In this document: one piece after another, positions 1-8,919 of the stretch
How positions within the stretch are numbered: the stretch's first letter is position 1
How the letters are laid out: each line of letters begins with the position of its first letter
NCBI GenBank assembly: GCA_903828145.1
Contig: CAIKKY010000013.1
Location: forward strand, 1-55,309
Reading direction: 5' to 3'
DNA length: 55,309 bases
Source of the DNA: an uncultured Hyphomicrobiales bacterium
GTDB taxonomy: Bacteria; Pseudomonadota; Alphaproteobacteria; Rhizobiales; Devosiaceae
Translations under genes and position numbers: made by a program
The notes under the pieces: model-generated
The model's database searches: none
What the model was told of the DNA's origin: nothing
What the model saw: the letters and a program-made list of their open reading frames with translations, nothing else

Positions 1-51
1 GCCGAGGCGGATGCCGCCGGGTGGGCCGCCGGGGCCGGTAATATCGGTCAT
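1..51 (-). CDS. N-terminal fragment, possibly flagellar export protein FlhA
   Basis: Only the first 17 codons are inside the window: an ATG at 51-49 read leftward gives a Gly/Pro-rich start. It lies 11 bp downstream of flbD on the same strand. In Caulobacter-like flagellar clusters flhA (inner-membrane gate of the export apparatus) follows flbD, so FlhA is the first guess. The residues seen are too few and too low in complexity to identify the protein, so this rests on gene order alone. Confidence 0.4.
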   Translation of the reverse strand, partial: MTDITGPGGPPGGIRLG

Positions 52-62
52 TGCACTGGTCC

Positions 63-1424
63 TCAGGCGCTCTGGCGGTGTTCGCCGGGGGCGGGAATGG
101 TCAGGCCCTCATCGGCATACTGGTTGAGCTTGTTGCGCAGCGTGCGGATGGAAATGCCGAGGATATTGGCGGCATGGGTGCGGTTACCGAGCACATGATC
201 GAGCGTTTCAAGGATCAGGTCGCGTTCCACATCGGCCACGGTGCGCCCCACCATGACGCGCGTCGCGGTTTCGGCAGCGGCGGCGAGTCGTGTGGGCAGA
301 CTGGGCGCAGCATCGGCGAGGCTGGTGCCATCGGGCAGGGCAATGGCATCGAGCCCAACGGTTTCGCCGCCCGAGAGCAGCACGGCGCGGTGCAGCGTGT
401 TTTCCAGCTCGCGCACATTGCCGCGCCATTCGGCCCTGAGCAGCGCTGCCCGGGCATCTTCGGCCAGCACACGGCGCCCGAGGCCATTGGCCTTGGCGTA
501 TTTTTCAACAAAGTGGAGCGCCAGCACGGCAATATCGGCGGGACGGTCGCGCAGCGGCGGCAGGCGCAGATTGACCACGTTGAGCCGGAACAGCAGGTCT
601 TCGCGGAACGAGCCCTCGCGCACCGCCTCGGTGAGGTTGCGGTTTGAGGTGGCGATGATGCGGATATCCACCGGCACCGGCCGGGTGCCGCCCACGCGGT
701 CGATCAGCCGTTCCTGAATGGCGCGCAGCAGCTTGGCCTGGAGGCGCACATCCATTTCGGAAATTTCATCGAGCAGCAGCGTGCCGCCTGAGGCTTCCTC
801 AAACTTGCCGACGCGGCGGCCGATGGCGCCGGTGAAGGCCCCCTTTTCATGGCCGAACAGCTCGGATTCGAGGAGATGCTCGGGAATGGCCGCGCAGTTG
901 ATCGAGATGAACGCGCGCTGGGCCCGGCGCGATTTGGAATGCACATAGCGGGCCATGACTTCCTTGCCGGTGCCGCTTTCGCCGGTAATGAGCACCGAGG
1001 CCTCGGAGGGGGCGACCTGATCGGCCAGTCGCACCACGCGCTCCATCACCGGATCGCGGAACAGGAAGTCGGTCGCATCGCGCGCGACGGCGGCGATGAT
1101 GGCGGCGATGATGGCGGCATCGGGTGGCAGCGGGATATATTCCTTGGCCCCGGCCCGGATGGCATTGACCGCGGCGGCGGCATTGGCCTCGGTGCCGCAG
1201 GCCACGACCGGCACGGCGAAGCGTTCGGCTTCGAGCCCGGCGATCAGCGCGGCGATATCCATCATCACATCAACGAGCAGCAGATCGGCCCCGCGTCCGG
1301 CGCGCAGCGCGGCGAGCGCGATTTCAATCGAGGGGGCATGGGCGACTTTGGCGCCCGCCTCCATGGCCAGTTTGGTGGCGGTGGTCAGCTGGCCTTCCAG
1401 TGCACCAACGATCAGGAGACGCAT
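63..1424 (-). CDS. flbD: FlbD-type sigma-54 flagellar transcriptional activator
   Basis: A 453-residue enhancer-binding activator that would drive sigma-54-dependent middle and late flagellar genes. Residues 1-120 form a degenerate receiver-like domain (an Asp near 52, but not a full phospho-acceptor pocket). The AAA+ core has Walker A GESGTGKE at about 148-155 and the sigma-54 contact loop GAFTGA at about 195-200. A Fis-type helix-turn-helix lies at about 405-433. It is the last recognised gene of the fliF-fliG-fliH-fliN-flbD series, the order known from Caulobacter, which separates it from generic NtrC-family regulators. A sigma-54 promoter in front of fliK (8735-8750) is a likely target. 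Confidence 0.9.
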   Translation of the reverse strand: MRLLIVGALEGQLTTATKLAMEAGAKVAHAPSIEIALAALRAGRGADLLLVDVMMDIAALIAGLEAERFAVPVVACGTEANAAAAVNAIRAGAKEYIPLPPDAAIIAAIIAAVARDATDFLFRDPVMERVVRLADQVAPSEASVLITGESGTGKEVMARYVHSKSRRAQRAFISINCAAIPEHLLESELFGHEKGAFTGAIGRRVGKFEEASGGTLLLDEISEMDVRLQAKLLRAIQERLIDRVGGTRPVPVDIRIIATSNRNLTEAVREGSFREDLLFRLNVVNLRLPPLRDRPADIAVLALHFVEKYAKANGLGRRVLAEDARAALLRAEWRGNVRELENTLHRAVLLSGGETVGLDAIALPDGTSLADAAPSLPTRLAAAAETATRVMVGRTVADVERDLILETLDHVLGNRTHAANILGISIRTLRNKLNQYADEGLTIPAPGEHRQSA

Positions 1425-1439
1425 GGGTTGGTCCTTTCT

Positions 1440-1778
1440 TTAAACCGCCTTGATGATTTCGGTCATGGTGACGCCGAGGCGATCCTCGACCAGCACGATT
1501 TCGCCGCGCGCCACCGGGCGATCATTGACGTAGATTTCAACGGCCTCGCCCACCTGCCGGTCGAGTTCGAGCACGTTGCCGACCTGCAGCTTCAGCAGAT
1601 CGGCGATGGGCAGGCGCGTGCGGCCGAGCACCACGGAGATGCGCACCGGCACATCGAAGACCGCTTCGAGATCGGCGGCGCCCTTTTCGCCCGGCGCGCC
1701 CTCGGGCATGTCCGGCGTTGTGGCTTCCATTTCCTCGAACGTGCCATCGGGCAGATCGGGCTCATCGGGATCGGCCAT
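1440..1778 (-). CDS. fliN: Flagellar motor switch protein FliN
   Basis: A 112-residue protein of the cytoplasmic C-ring, which works with FliG and FliM to switch rotation and dock export substrates. The N-terminal third is acidic and probably disordered. The C-terminal SpoA-type domain (about residues 40-112) carries the typical run VPVRISVVLGRTRLPIADLL, then a DLQ-like linker and a closing segment on competing interests of position and activity typical of FliN. Two bases separate it from the fliH stop, indicating tight coupling. FliM is not in this cluster and must lie elsewhere. Confidence 0.93.
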   Translation of the reverse strand: MADPDEPDLPDGTFEEMEATTPDMPEGAPGEKGAADLEAVFDVPVRISVVLGRTRLPIADLLKLQVGNVLELDRQVGEAVEIYVNDRPVARGEIVLVEDRLGVTMTEIIKAV

Positions 1779-1780
1779 GG

Positions 1781-2416
1781 TCAGGCCTCCTTGGGTGTGG
1801 GTGCCGGGCTGTGCGCCGACAGAAATTCAGCAAGACGGGTGTCGAGTTCGGCATCGAGGCGGGCGCTGTCGCGGGTCACGCCGCCATCGGCCCATTCGAT
1901 GCGGGCATCGCCAACGCCGAGGGCCGGATCGCCCAACACCACGAGGCGGCCGGTAAAGCTGGACGTGGCGATTGCGGCGCTGGCGACATCGCGCACATCA
2001 TCGGCAAATTCGGGTGCGCAGCGGATTACGAGGTGCGGCGCGTTCACGAGGCTCGCCAGCGCGTCCTCCACCAGCCCGCCGATTTCGACGAGCGGAAACT
2101 GCGCGATCAGGCGGTGCGCCAGTTTACGGGCGATGGTGCTGGCAAGCTGCACGGCATCGGCGGTCATGGCCCCGCGTTCGGCATCGATCTGGCCCAGAAG
2201 CGTGCCGGCATGCGTTGCGATGGTGTGAGCTTCGCCCGCCAGCGTTTCGGCGGCGCGCACCAGCGCGCTCTGTTCGCCTTCGGCAAAGCCCGACGCGCGG
2301 CCCTCGGCCCGGGCGGCGGCAAGCTGCGCCTCGAATTCGGGCACGCTGAGCGTGATATTGACCTCATCGCGGCTGCCGAGATCGAGATCGAACGTGAAGC
2401 GGGCGGGTTCCGGCAT
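1781..2416 (-). CDS. fliH: FliH/FlbE-like flagellar export ATPase regulator
   Basis: A 211-residue protein placed between fliG and fliN, the position of fliH (called flbE in Caulobacter). FliH binds the export ATPase FliI and ties it to the C-ring. The middle (about residues 30-110) is helical and Ala/Glu-rich, as expected for the FliH stalk. The C-terminal half resembles the V-ATPase E-subunit-like domain, with a segment on RLVVLGDPALGVGDARIEW typical of FliH and YscL. Its start ATG overlaps the fliG stop by one base. Assignment uses position plus this domain pattern, since FliH sequences diverge strongly. Confidence 0.82.
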   Translation of the reverse strand: MPEPARFTFDLDLGSRDEVNITLSVPEFEAQLAAARAEGRASGFAEGEQSALVRAAETLAGEAHTIATHAGTLLGQIDAERGAMTADAVQLASTIARKLAHRLIAQFPLVEIGGLVEDALASLVNAPHLVIRCAPEFADDVRDVASAAIATSSFTGRLVVLGDPALGVGDARIEWADGGVTRDSARLDAELDTRLAEFLSAHSPAPTPKEA

Positions 2417-3525
2417 CAGGAGATCATCTCCTCATCGGACTTGCCCTTGTTGATGACGATTTCGCCCTTGGCCGCGAGGTCCTTGGCGGTGGCGATCATG
2501 CGGGTCTGGGATTCGTCGACTTCCTTCAGCCGCACCGACCCCATGGCGTCCATGTCGTCGCGCAGGTTCTTGGCGGCGCGGGCCGAGAGATTGGACAGGA
2601 AGAATTCTTTCAGCGTATCGTTGGCGCCCTTCATGGCGAGCGCCAGATCCTTCTTGTCCATCTTGTTGAGCAGGGCCTGGATGGCGCCGGAATCGAGACG
2701 GCCCAGGTCTTCGAAGGTGAACATCAGCGCCTTGATACGCTCGGCGGCGTCGCGGTCGCGTTCTTCGAGGCTCGTGAGGAAGCGGGCTTCGGTCTGGCGG
2801 TCGAAGGAGTTGAAGATTTCGGCCATCTGCTCGTGGCTGTCGCGGCGCTGGGTGTGGCTCAGCGTGGACATGAACTCGGTGCGCAGCGTGGTCTCGATCT
2901 TGTCGAGCACTTCCTTCTGCACCGGTTCGAGGGTGAGCATGCGGTGCACGACTTCGAGCGCCAGCGCCTCGGGCAGGGTGGCCAGCACGCGGCTGGCATA
3001 TTCGGTGTCAGTTTTCGACAGCACCACGGCGATGGTCTGCGGGTATTCATTCTTCAGATAATTGGCGAGCACGTCCTGCTGCACATTGCGCAGCTTTTCC
3101 CACACGGTGCGGCCTGCCGGGCCGCGGATTTCTTCCATGATGGCGTTCACCCGGTCCTGCGGCAGGAAGGAGAGCAGCAGGCGCTGCGTGGTCTGGCTGT
3201 TGCCGGTCAGCGCGCCGCCCGAGTTCATGTTGACCACGAACTCGGCCATCAGCCGTTCCATCATATCGGGCGTAATCGGGCCGAGGTTGACCATGGCGCG
3301 CGACAACTGCCGGATTTCAAGCTCATCGAGTTCTTCGAGGATCGGACGCCCGAATTCCGGGCCGAGCGCAAGAAGCAGCACGGCAGCTTTTTCGTCGCCA
3401 TTGAGGGTGCGCTGATCGGCATCCTCGCCGATGACCAGCGCCGGCCCCGTGCCGACGCTCTCGGGGGGTGTCGCCGAGGTCTTTGGGGCAGAGGATTTTG
3501 CGGCGGCGGTTGCGGCGGGGGCCAT
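2416..3525 (-). CDS. fliG: Flagellar motor switch protein FliG
   Basis: A 369-residue rotor protein that links the FliF ring to the C-ring and carries the torque-generating charges. An Ala/Pro-rich tail of about 35 residues precedes the FliG-N domain ([15 protein letters not shown] at about 38-52). The middle domain contains the EHPQTIA-type motif as [12 protein letters not shown] (about 160). The C-terminal domain has the charged helix region around [21 protein letters not shown], which interacts with the stator. Three bases separate it from fliF. Length is slightly above the usual 330-345 because of the N-terminal tail. Confidence 0.95.
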   Translation of the reverse strand: MAPAATAAAKSSAPKTSATPPESVGTGPALVIGEDADQRTLNGDEKAAVLLLALGPEFGRPILEELDELEIRQLSRAMVNLGPITPDMMERLMAEFVVNMNSGGALTGNSQTTQRLLLSFLPQDRVNAIMEEIRGPAGRTVWEKLRNVQQDVLANYLKNEYPQTIAVVLSKTDTEYASRVLATLPEALALEVVHRMLTLEPVQKEVLDKIETTLRTEFMSTLSHTQRRDSHEQMAEIFNSFDRQTEARFLTSLEERDRDAAERIKALMFTFEDLGRLDSGAIQALLNKMDKKDLALAMKGANDTLKEFFLSNLSARAAKNLRDDMDAMGSVRLKEVDESQTRMIATAKDLAAKGEIVINKGKSDEEMIS

Positions 3526-3528
3526 GGC

Positions 3529-5130
3529 TTACATCGACCCCGAGAGCCAGTCGCGCACGACGAGAGCAGCCTGGTGCGGGTTCTGGGTGACCAGTTCGCC
3601 CACGGTCTTGACGGCGGCGCTGTGCTTGGAACTTTCCTGCACGGCATCGGTGATCCAGGGCGGTGCAGGCTGCACCACACCGGCCTCATCGACGGTGGGC
3701 ACGGGCACCTGGGCCTGCGGGGGCAGGGCGAGCGGCTTGTCCTCCGGGGTCAGTACGCGGCGGAGCAGCGGCCGCAGCACGAAGAGCATCAGCGCCAGCG
3801 CGATGGCGAGGGTGACGACCATCTCGGCGATGTTCATCAGGTCTTCGCGGCTGAAATCGAAGAGCCCGGCTGCGGCCGTGCCGGGGCCGGTGGCCGGCTG
3901 ATCGGCAAACTGCAGGTTGGTGACCTGCACCAGATCGCCGCGGTTTTCGTCAAAGCCGACAGCCGATTTGACGAGCGCGGTTAACTGATCAAGCTCGGCC
4001 TGATCGCGCGCAGCATAGACCAGCTTGCCATCCGCATCGGTCGAATACGTGCCATCGACGACGACAGCGATCGACAGCCGCTTGATGCCGCCTGAATCCG
4101 TGCGCCGGGTCTCGGTGGTTTTCGAGATTTCGTAATTGGTGGTTTCTTCCTGCGTGCTGCCCTGTTCGGTCGATGCGCCATTGGCGGCGTCGGTCGGGGT
4201 GCCGGGCAATTGCGTCGAGACGCTCACCTGAGCATTGTCGGCGGGGGCCTTTGATGAATTGGCGAGTTCCCGGGTCTGGGTCGAGCGCACGACCTGCCCG
4301 TTGGGATCGTAGCTTTCCGAAGTCCAGGTGGTGTTCTGCAGATCGAGCTGGGCCGACACCTGCACGCGGGCGCGGCCGACACCCACGACATTGGAGAGGA
4401 GTTCCTCCACCCGATTGCGAAACCGCGTTTCAACATTGAGGGTCCGCTCTTCGGTTTCAGCCGACAGGATGTCGTCGGGGCCGTTGCCCGAGCCCGAGGC
4501 GAGGAGGCGGCCCGTATCATCGACAATGGCGACGCGGGCCGGGGTCAGACCCTCGATGGCGGCGGCGGTCAGGTGCTGGATGGCGCGGATTTCACCGCCG
4601 GACAATTCGCCGCGCACCGACACGACGATTGAGGCCGTCGGCTCTTTCTGCTCGCGGCTGAACAGGGCGCGCTCGGGCAGCACCAGATGCACACGGGCCG
4701 ATTTGATGCGGTTGAGCGACCCGATGGTCCGGGCCAGTTCGCCTTCCAGCGCGCGGACATTGTTGATGTTCTGCACAAAGCTGGTCGCCCCGAGGCTCGA
4801 CTGGCTGTCGAAGATTTCGTAGCCGACCTGCCCATGGTTCGGCAGGCCCGAGGAGGCGAGGCTCATGCGCAACTGGGTGATCTGCTCGCGCGGCACGAGA
4901 ATGGTGTCGCCGTCGCCGCGCAATTCATAGGGAATGTTCTGCTTTTGCAGTTCCTCGATGATGGCGGAAGAATCCTCCATGGCGAGGCCGCTGTAGAGCA
5001 GGGCGTAATTGGGCGTGCTGGTGCGGATGATGAGGAAGGCCAAAAAGCCGAGCGTCAGCAGGGCGACCACAGCCATCGCTGCGACCCGTGCCAGCCCGAG
5101 CCTGTTGAACAACTGCAAAAGCGCCTGCAT
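3529..5130 (-). CDS. fliF: Flagellar MS-ring protein FliF
   Basis: A 533-residue protein that forms the membrane-embedded MS ring, the base on which the flagellum is built. One membrane helix lies near residues 15-38 and a second near 435-455, enclosing the periplasmic YscJ/FliF ring domains. Ring-building motifs include YSGLAMEDSSAIIEEL and the segment around RVHLVLPERALFSREQ. The cytoplasmic C-terminal tail would bind FliG. It is the first gene of the minus-strand operon. A CtrA-type TTAA-N7-TTAA box is centred about 85 bp upstream at 5208-5222. Confidence 0.95.
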   Translation of the reverse strand: MQALLQLFNRLGLARVAAMAVVALLTLGFLAFLIIRTSTPNYALLYSGLAMEDSSAIIEELQKQNIPYELRGDGDTILVPREQITQLRMSLASSGLPNHGQVGYEIFDSQSSLGATSFVQNINNVRALEGELARTIGSLNRIKSARVHLVLPERALFSREQKEPTASIVVSVRGELSGGEIRAIQHLTAAAIEGLTPARVAIVDDTGRLLASGSGNGPDDILSAETEERTLNVETRFRNRVEELLSNVVGVGRARVQVSAQLDLQNTTWTSESYDPNGQVVRSTQTRELANSSKAPADNAQVSVSTQLPGTPTDAANGASTEQGSTQEETTNYEISKTTETRRTDSGGIKRLSIAVVVDGTYSTDADGKLVYAARDQAELDQLTALVKSAVGFDENRGDLVQVTNLQFADQPATGPGTAAAGLFDFSREDLMNIAEMVVTLAIALALMLFVLRPLLRRVLTPEDKPLALPPQAQVPVPTVDEAGVVQPAPPWITDAVQESSKHSAAVKTVGELVTQNPHQAALVVRDWLSGSM

Positions 5131-5207
5131 CCGACCTCGCCAGAATCCGTGTAAACGCGTGAATCACATCAGCGTTTTAACGTAGGCAAAATTTACCGGC
5201 TGGATGG

Positions 5208-5222
5208 TTAACAGGGTGTTAA
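5208..5222 (-). promoter_or_regulatory. Candidate CtrA-binding box upstream of fliF
   Basis: Seen directly: TTAA, seven bases, TTAA, inside a near-palindrome GGTTAAC...GTTAACC. This matches the consensus for the response regulator CtrA, which controls early flagellar operons in Caulobacter. It lies 78-92 bp upstream of the fliF ATG. Binding is inferred, but the adjacent sciP gene encodes the CtrA inhibitor, which fits. Confidence 0.65.
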
Positions 5223-5311
5223 CCGCAGGGGCTAAAGGGCGGACAGGTCGGCAAAAACCGCCCTTAACAGGGGAAAGACACGGCAAGGATGGGCGATTTG
5301 CAGGAACGGCG

Positions 5312-5344
5312 AAAAGCCCGCCTTCCTTTGAGGGAAGGCAGGCT
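5312..5344 (-). terminator. Intrinsic terminator after sciP
   Basis: On the minus strand a GC-rich stem (AGCCTGCCTTCC pairing with GGAAGGCGGGCT, about 12 bp, short loop) is followed by a T run. It begins about 27 bp after the sciP stop codon and would separate sciP transcription from the fliF operon. Confidence 0.7.
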
Positions 5345-5370
5345 CTCATGATCGATGCACGCTTTGGGCC

Positions 5371-5658
5371 TCAGCCCTCGCGGTAGTGCTGGATCCAGGT
5401 CGTGCGCAGACCGGCAAGGCCGTGCTTGTCGATGGCGGCCTGCCAGTTGAGGAACTCGTCAACGCTCAGCGTATAGCGCTGACAGGCCTCCTCGAGGCTT
5501 AACAGCCCCCCGCGAACGGCAGCGACAACTTCGGCCTTGCGGCGGATGACCCAACGGCGTGTATCCTTTGGGGGCAGGTCCGCGATGGTGAGTGGCGACC
5601 CGTCAGGGCCGATCACGTACTTCACGCGGGGACGCATTTGAACGGTCATTGTACTCAC
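5371..5658 (-). CDS. sciP: SciP, CtrA inhibitory protein (DUF1153)
   Basis: A 95-residue protein of the DUF1153 family. In Caulobacter SciP binds CtrA and blocks transcription of CtrA-activated genes, including flagellar genes. Hallmarks are RVKYVIGPDGSPLTIADLPP near the N-terminus and the helix-turn-helix segment WVIRRKAEVVAAVRGGLLS with EEACQRYTLSVDEFLNW after it. The start may be the GTG at 5658 or the in-frame ATG three codons later (5649). It sits immediately upstream of the fliF operon in the same direction, separated from it by its own terminator and the CtrA-type box. Confidence 0.93.
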   Translation of the reverse strand: MSTMTVQMRPRVKYVIGPDGSPLTIADLPPKDTRRWVIRRKAEVVAAVRGGLLSLEEACQRYTLSVDEFLNWQAAIDKHGLAGLRTTWIQHYREG

Positions 5659-5796
5659 TTACTCAACTGACCACTGAAACGCAGACTAACCAGCCGCGCT
5701 TAAAAATCGCCTAAGATGCGGAAACAAATCGGCTTTGGTTGAAAAAGGCCCGGTCCGGGTCCAGAACGCCGGAGCCAGGACAGCAGGGAGTGGGGC

Positions 5797-6372
5797 ATGG
5801 CCCAGGATTTTGATCGGCTCGAGCCCAAGCACATCGCGTTCATCAAACGCCAGCACCTGTTCTTCACCGCGAGTGCGGCGGCGAGCGGGCATATCAATAT
5901 TTCACCGCGCTCGACGGCGCTGTTTCGCGTCCTTGACCCTGAGACCGTGTGCTACCTCGATCTGACCGGCAGCGGCAACGAAACCGCAGCGCATCTTCTG
6001 GCCGACGGGCGGATGACGATCCTGTTCACAGCGCTCAGCGGCCCGCCGCTTATTCTCAGGCTCTATGGTCGTGGTGTGGTGCTGGGACGGGGTGAGCCGG
6101 GCTATGAGGCGCTCCGCGCCGACGCCTTCGCCGGGCCGGAGCCCCAGGGTGCCCGCCAGATCGTGCAGCTTCAGCTCAGCCATGTCAAAAGCTCGTGCGG
6201 CTATGGCGTGCCGCTGATGCAGTATGAGGGCGAGCGCGATACGCTCGAGCGCTGGACCGACAGCAAAGGCGAGGACGGTATCCGCACCTATTGGGAAAAG
6301 AAGAACCTCGAGAGCATGGACGGGTTCGATACCGGCATGCGGGCGCGGTTGAGCAAAACCCCTAAACCTTAG
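5797..6372 (+). CDS. Pyridoxamine 5'-phosphate oxidase-like (PPOX) family protein
   Basis: A 191-residue protein of the split-barrel flavin/F420-binding fold. The opening FIKRQHLFFTASAA, followed by GHINISPR and CYLDLTGSGNETAAHLL, matches the PPOX-like subfamily often annotated as general stress or pyridoxamine oxidase-related protein. Real PdxH residues for PLP binding are not evident, so the substrate is unknown. It stands alone on the plus strand between two flagellar groups. Its stop overlaps the convergent flgD 3' end by 11 bp. Confidence 0.8.
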   Translation: MAQDFDRLEPKHIAFIKRQHLFFTASAAASGHINISPRSTALFRVLDPETVCYLDLTGSGNETAAHLLADGRMTILFTALSGPPLILRLYGRGVVLGRGEPGYEALRADAFAGPEPQGARQIVQLQLSHVKSSCGYGVPLMQYEGERDTLERWTDSKGEDGIRTYWEKKNLESMDGFDTGMRARLSKTPKP

Positions 6373-7042
6373 GCGCCGGCGCCTGTTCTTCGCGGATGCT
6401 GCGGACGTTGTTGAGCAGCACGCGGGCGTTGTTCGACCCGATGAGCAGCACGGGCTCGGACCCGGTCATATCCACGCCCGAGACATCGCCGGTGAGCGTG
6501 GTACTGACCGGCACCGTGGTGCCATCGCTGTTCCGCGCCGTGATCGCGATGGTGTAATTGCCATCGGGCCGCAGCGAGTCATCGGACGCGATGCCGTTCC
6601 AATTGAACAGGTTGTCGCCCTTTTTCACGCTGCCCGATTTCGTCGCAACGACACTGCCCCGGTCATCCTTGATCGCGACTTCAATCTTGGCATCCTGATC
6701 GACGCTGAAATACCAGGTGGCATTGCCCTTGGTCAGCTGTGCCTTGTCGCCCGCCGCGGTGATGGTTTTGCCGACATAACTCGCGACCTGCGCATTGGCC
6801 GCCGTCTGCGAGGCGTTGACCATGGTCTTGAGGTAATCATTGGATTTGAGCTGCTGCTCGATACCAGCATATTGCACCAGCTGCTGGGTAAACTGGTTGG
6901 TGTCGGTCGGGTTCATCGGATTCTGGTTCTTCAACTGGGTCATCATGATGTTGAGGAACGTCTCGAAATTATCGGCCAGGGCCTTGCGGCCGGTGAGCGA
7001 GGTGCTGGCGCTGGAACTCGATGGGATTGCCGAAATGGCCAT
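6362..7042 (-). CDS. flgD: Flagellar hook-capping / assembly protein FlgD
   Basis: A 226-residue protein that caps the growing hook and is needed for FlgE subunit assembly. The conserved N-terminal segment NFETFLNIMMTQLKNQNP, followed by DTNQFTQQLVQYAGIEQQ (about residues 25-65), is diagnostic. The C-terminal half has FlgD Ig-like and Tudor-like character with a WNG motif (FNWNGIASDD). Only 9 bp separate it from fliK upstream, so the two form an operon transcribed from the sigma-54 promoter at 8735-8750. Confidence 0.92.
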   Translation of the reverse strand: MAISAIPSSSSASTSLTGRKALADNFETFLNIMMTQLKNQNPMNPTDTNQFTQQLVQYAGIEQQLKSNDYLKTMVNASQTAANAQVASYVGKTITAAGDKAQLTKGNATWYFSVDQDAKIEVAIKDDRGSVVATKSGSVKKGDNLFNWNGIASDDSLRPDGNYTIAITARNSDGTTVPVSTTLTGDVSGVDMTGSEPVLLIGSNNARVLLNNVRSIREEQAPAPKV

Positions 7043-7051
7043 GAGAGGCTC

Positions 7052-8698
7052 CTAGACCACAAGATTGATGCCGCCGAGGCGGATCGAGCCGCGGCGTTGC
7101 AGGACGGGAATCGCGGCACTGTCGTCTTCCGTGGCGGGACCTTCGGCCCGGGCGTCGCGGCGCCCACCGCCCGAGTTCTGGCCCTGTTGGCCAAAGCCCG
7201 ATGTGTCCCCAGCGAAGGGGTTCTGACGGAGCTGGAACTCCATGCTGGTCCGCCCGGCATCGACACCAGCCTGTTGCAGTGCCTGCTGCAACCCGCGCTG
7301 GTCGCGCTGCATCAGATCCAGCGTTTCAGGCCGTTCGACAATGAGATGCGCGTGAGTCCAGCCATCCTTGCCCACATGCAGGCTGACCTCGACGCGACCG
7401 AGATCGGGCGGATCGAGCCGCATTTCAAAGCGACTGTTGCCGAACTTGACCTGGTGGGCCATCTCGAAGGCGACCTGGACCTGAACCGGGGGCGCCTGCA
7501 CCTGTTGGTAGGCCTGCAGTTCGGTTCGCCGCTCAAGGGTCTGCGGGCCTGCCAATGCGGCGCCGGGCTGCAGCGGAAGGCCCGCCGATGCCGTGTCGGT
7601 GGGCTCAGCCCGGGTCGGGGGCAGGGCCACCAGATCATCGGCGGGCCTGACCACGCGCTGTTCGGGGTTGTCGAGCTGGATAAGGGTTTCGGCGTCCGCA
7701 GGCGCGGCTGTCCCAGAGGTGGCCTCGACCCTGCCGCGCGCGAGCGTTGCCTCAAACCGGGCCGGAGGCGCAGTGTCCGGGACCGTCTGGGCCATGTGGA
7801 TCGGCAGGTGGGTGAACGCTGGCCGCGTGGCTATGGCCACGGGGCTTTCGAGCGTGCGGATCATCCGCTCGAGCGGCACAGGCAGATCGCCCTCCGGGGT
7901 GACGGGCAGCTCGAAGGCAGCGAGTGCAGGGGATGCCGTAGCCGGGTCCGCGAGCGCTGTCCCCAGGGCCCTCAGCTTCTGGCCCAGGTCAGGCACTTCG
8001 CCACCAAGCCGCTCGCCGAGCGCCACCAGCGCCTGCCCGAGCTGCTGTGCCTTGGCCAGCCCGGCTGCGCTCAGTGGCGGGTTGGCCGGGGCGGCGTTTT
8101 CGGCTGGCGCGACGGGCGGAGCGGAAACGGGAACGGCGGGGGCAGGCAGGGTGAGCAGGGCAAGCTCGGCGGCGGTGACAGTTCGATCAAGGGCATCATC
8201 CTGGTCATCCTTTTCGGGTTCAGGCTCCGCCGCATCAGCGCTCGGGGTTGGTTTTGGCGTTTTGGCGGCCGGTTTGGCGCCCGACAGGGCCGCCTTCAGC
8301 GCGGCGAGGAGATCGGCGAGTGCCGGGTCCGGCGTTTGGGGAGGCGCGGTCGGGTCCGTCCTATCGGCGGCCGCAACGGGCACCGGCTTTTCAGGGTCGG
8401 GCAGGGCCGCGAGCCAGGCGGTGAGCGCCTCGATGCTCTGGGGCAGGCCGTCCGGAGCCTCGGTGGTCGCGGTCGGTTGCAGGGACGCAGCGCGTGCGGC
8501 AGGAAGCGACGCGGCGGCGGAATCGAGAGACGGTTCATCCGTCTGCGGACCTTGAGGCGATACCGCCGCCGCGCCTGAAAGGAGATCGAGAAGCTGGGCG
8601 AAGCTATCGGTTCCGCCTGCTTCTGCTGTCTCCTGAACTGCCGGTGCGACGGGTGTCGCCACAACCGGGTTGAACCCTGACAAACGCGTGTCTGACAC
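7052..8698 (-). CDS. fliK: Flagellar hook-length control protein FliK
   Basis: A 548-residue Ala/Pro-rich protein with a conserved C-terminal Flg_hook domain (segment on [20 protein letters not shown], near residue 440) that switches export specificity when the hook is complete. The long central part has the low complexity expected of the FliK ruler. I place the start at the GTG at 8698, preceded by a GAGG ribosome site. The open frame continues up to an ATG at 8773, but that would lie upstream of the sigma-54 promoter (8735-8750) and so would not be on the transcript. Confidence 0.85.
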   Translation of the reverse strand: MSDTRLSGFNPVVATPVAPAVQETAEAGGTDSFAQLLDLLSGAAAVSPQGPQTDEPSLDSAAASLPAARAASLQPTATTEAPDGLPQSIEALTAWLAALPDPEKPVPVAAADRTDPTAPPQTPDPALADLLAALKAALSGAKPAAKTPKPTPSADAAEPEPEKDDQDDALDRTVTAAELALLTLPAPAVPVSAPPVAPAENAAPANPPLSAAGLAKAQQLGQALVALGERLGGEVPDLGQKLRALGTALADPATASPALAAFELPVTPEGDLPVPLERMIRTLESPVAIATRPAFTHLPIHMAQTVPDTAPPARFEATLARGRVEATSGTAAPADAETLIQLDNPEQRVVRPADDLVALPPTRAEPTDTASAGLPLQPGAALAGPQTLERRTELQAYQQVQAPPVQVQVAFEMAHQVKFGNSRFEMRLDPPDLGRVEVSLHVGKDGWTHAHLIVERPETLDLMQRDQRGLQQALQQAGVDAGRTSMEFQLRQNPFAGDTSGFGQQGQNSGGGRRDARAEGPATEDDSAAIPVLQRRGSIRLGGINLVV

Positions 8699-8734
8699 TT
8701 GATCCTCGTGGGAACGAACTTTCCCCTTTTCTGA

Positions 8735-8750
8735 TGCAAGGGGCGTGCCG
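8735..8750 (-). promoter_or_regulatory. Sigma-54 (-24/-12) promoter of fliK-flgD
   Basis: On the minus strand the sequence reads GGCACG-CCCC-TTGCA, with the invariant GG and GC separated by 10 bases, as in RpoN promoters. Expected transcription start is near 8724, about 25 bases before the fliK GTG. The nearby flbD gene encodes the likely activator. Confidence 0.75.
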
Positions 8751-8919
8751 CACCAAGAGGCAAGCCAATTCAATAGGTTACGGGCATGGATTGGCGCGTT
8801 GCGGCAAAAGGGGCCGGGCGATGCGGCAGGTTTTGCCGGGCTGGCGGTGCTTTACCGGCGCGGGGAACGGGACTATAGGGAGCCATCCGCTGGCCCTTGA
8901 CCCCAACCGGATGAGAGAG

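Noticed and set aside
849-2228. Long plus-strand frame (459 codons) opposite flbD, fliN and fliH
   Set aside because: It is antisense to three well-supported flagellar genes, has shadow-type composition rich in His, Gly and Asp, and matches no family.
5164-5349. Minus-strand 61-codon frame between fliF and sciP
   Set aside because: It covers the CtrA-type box and the sciP terminator, has no ribosome site and no plausible protein features.
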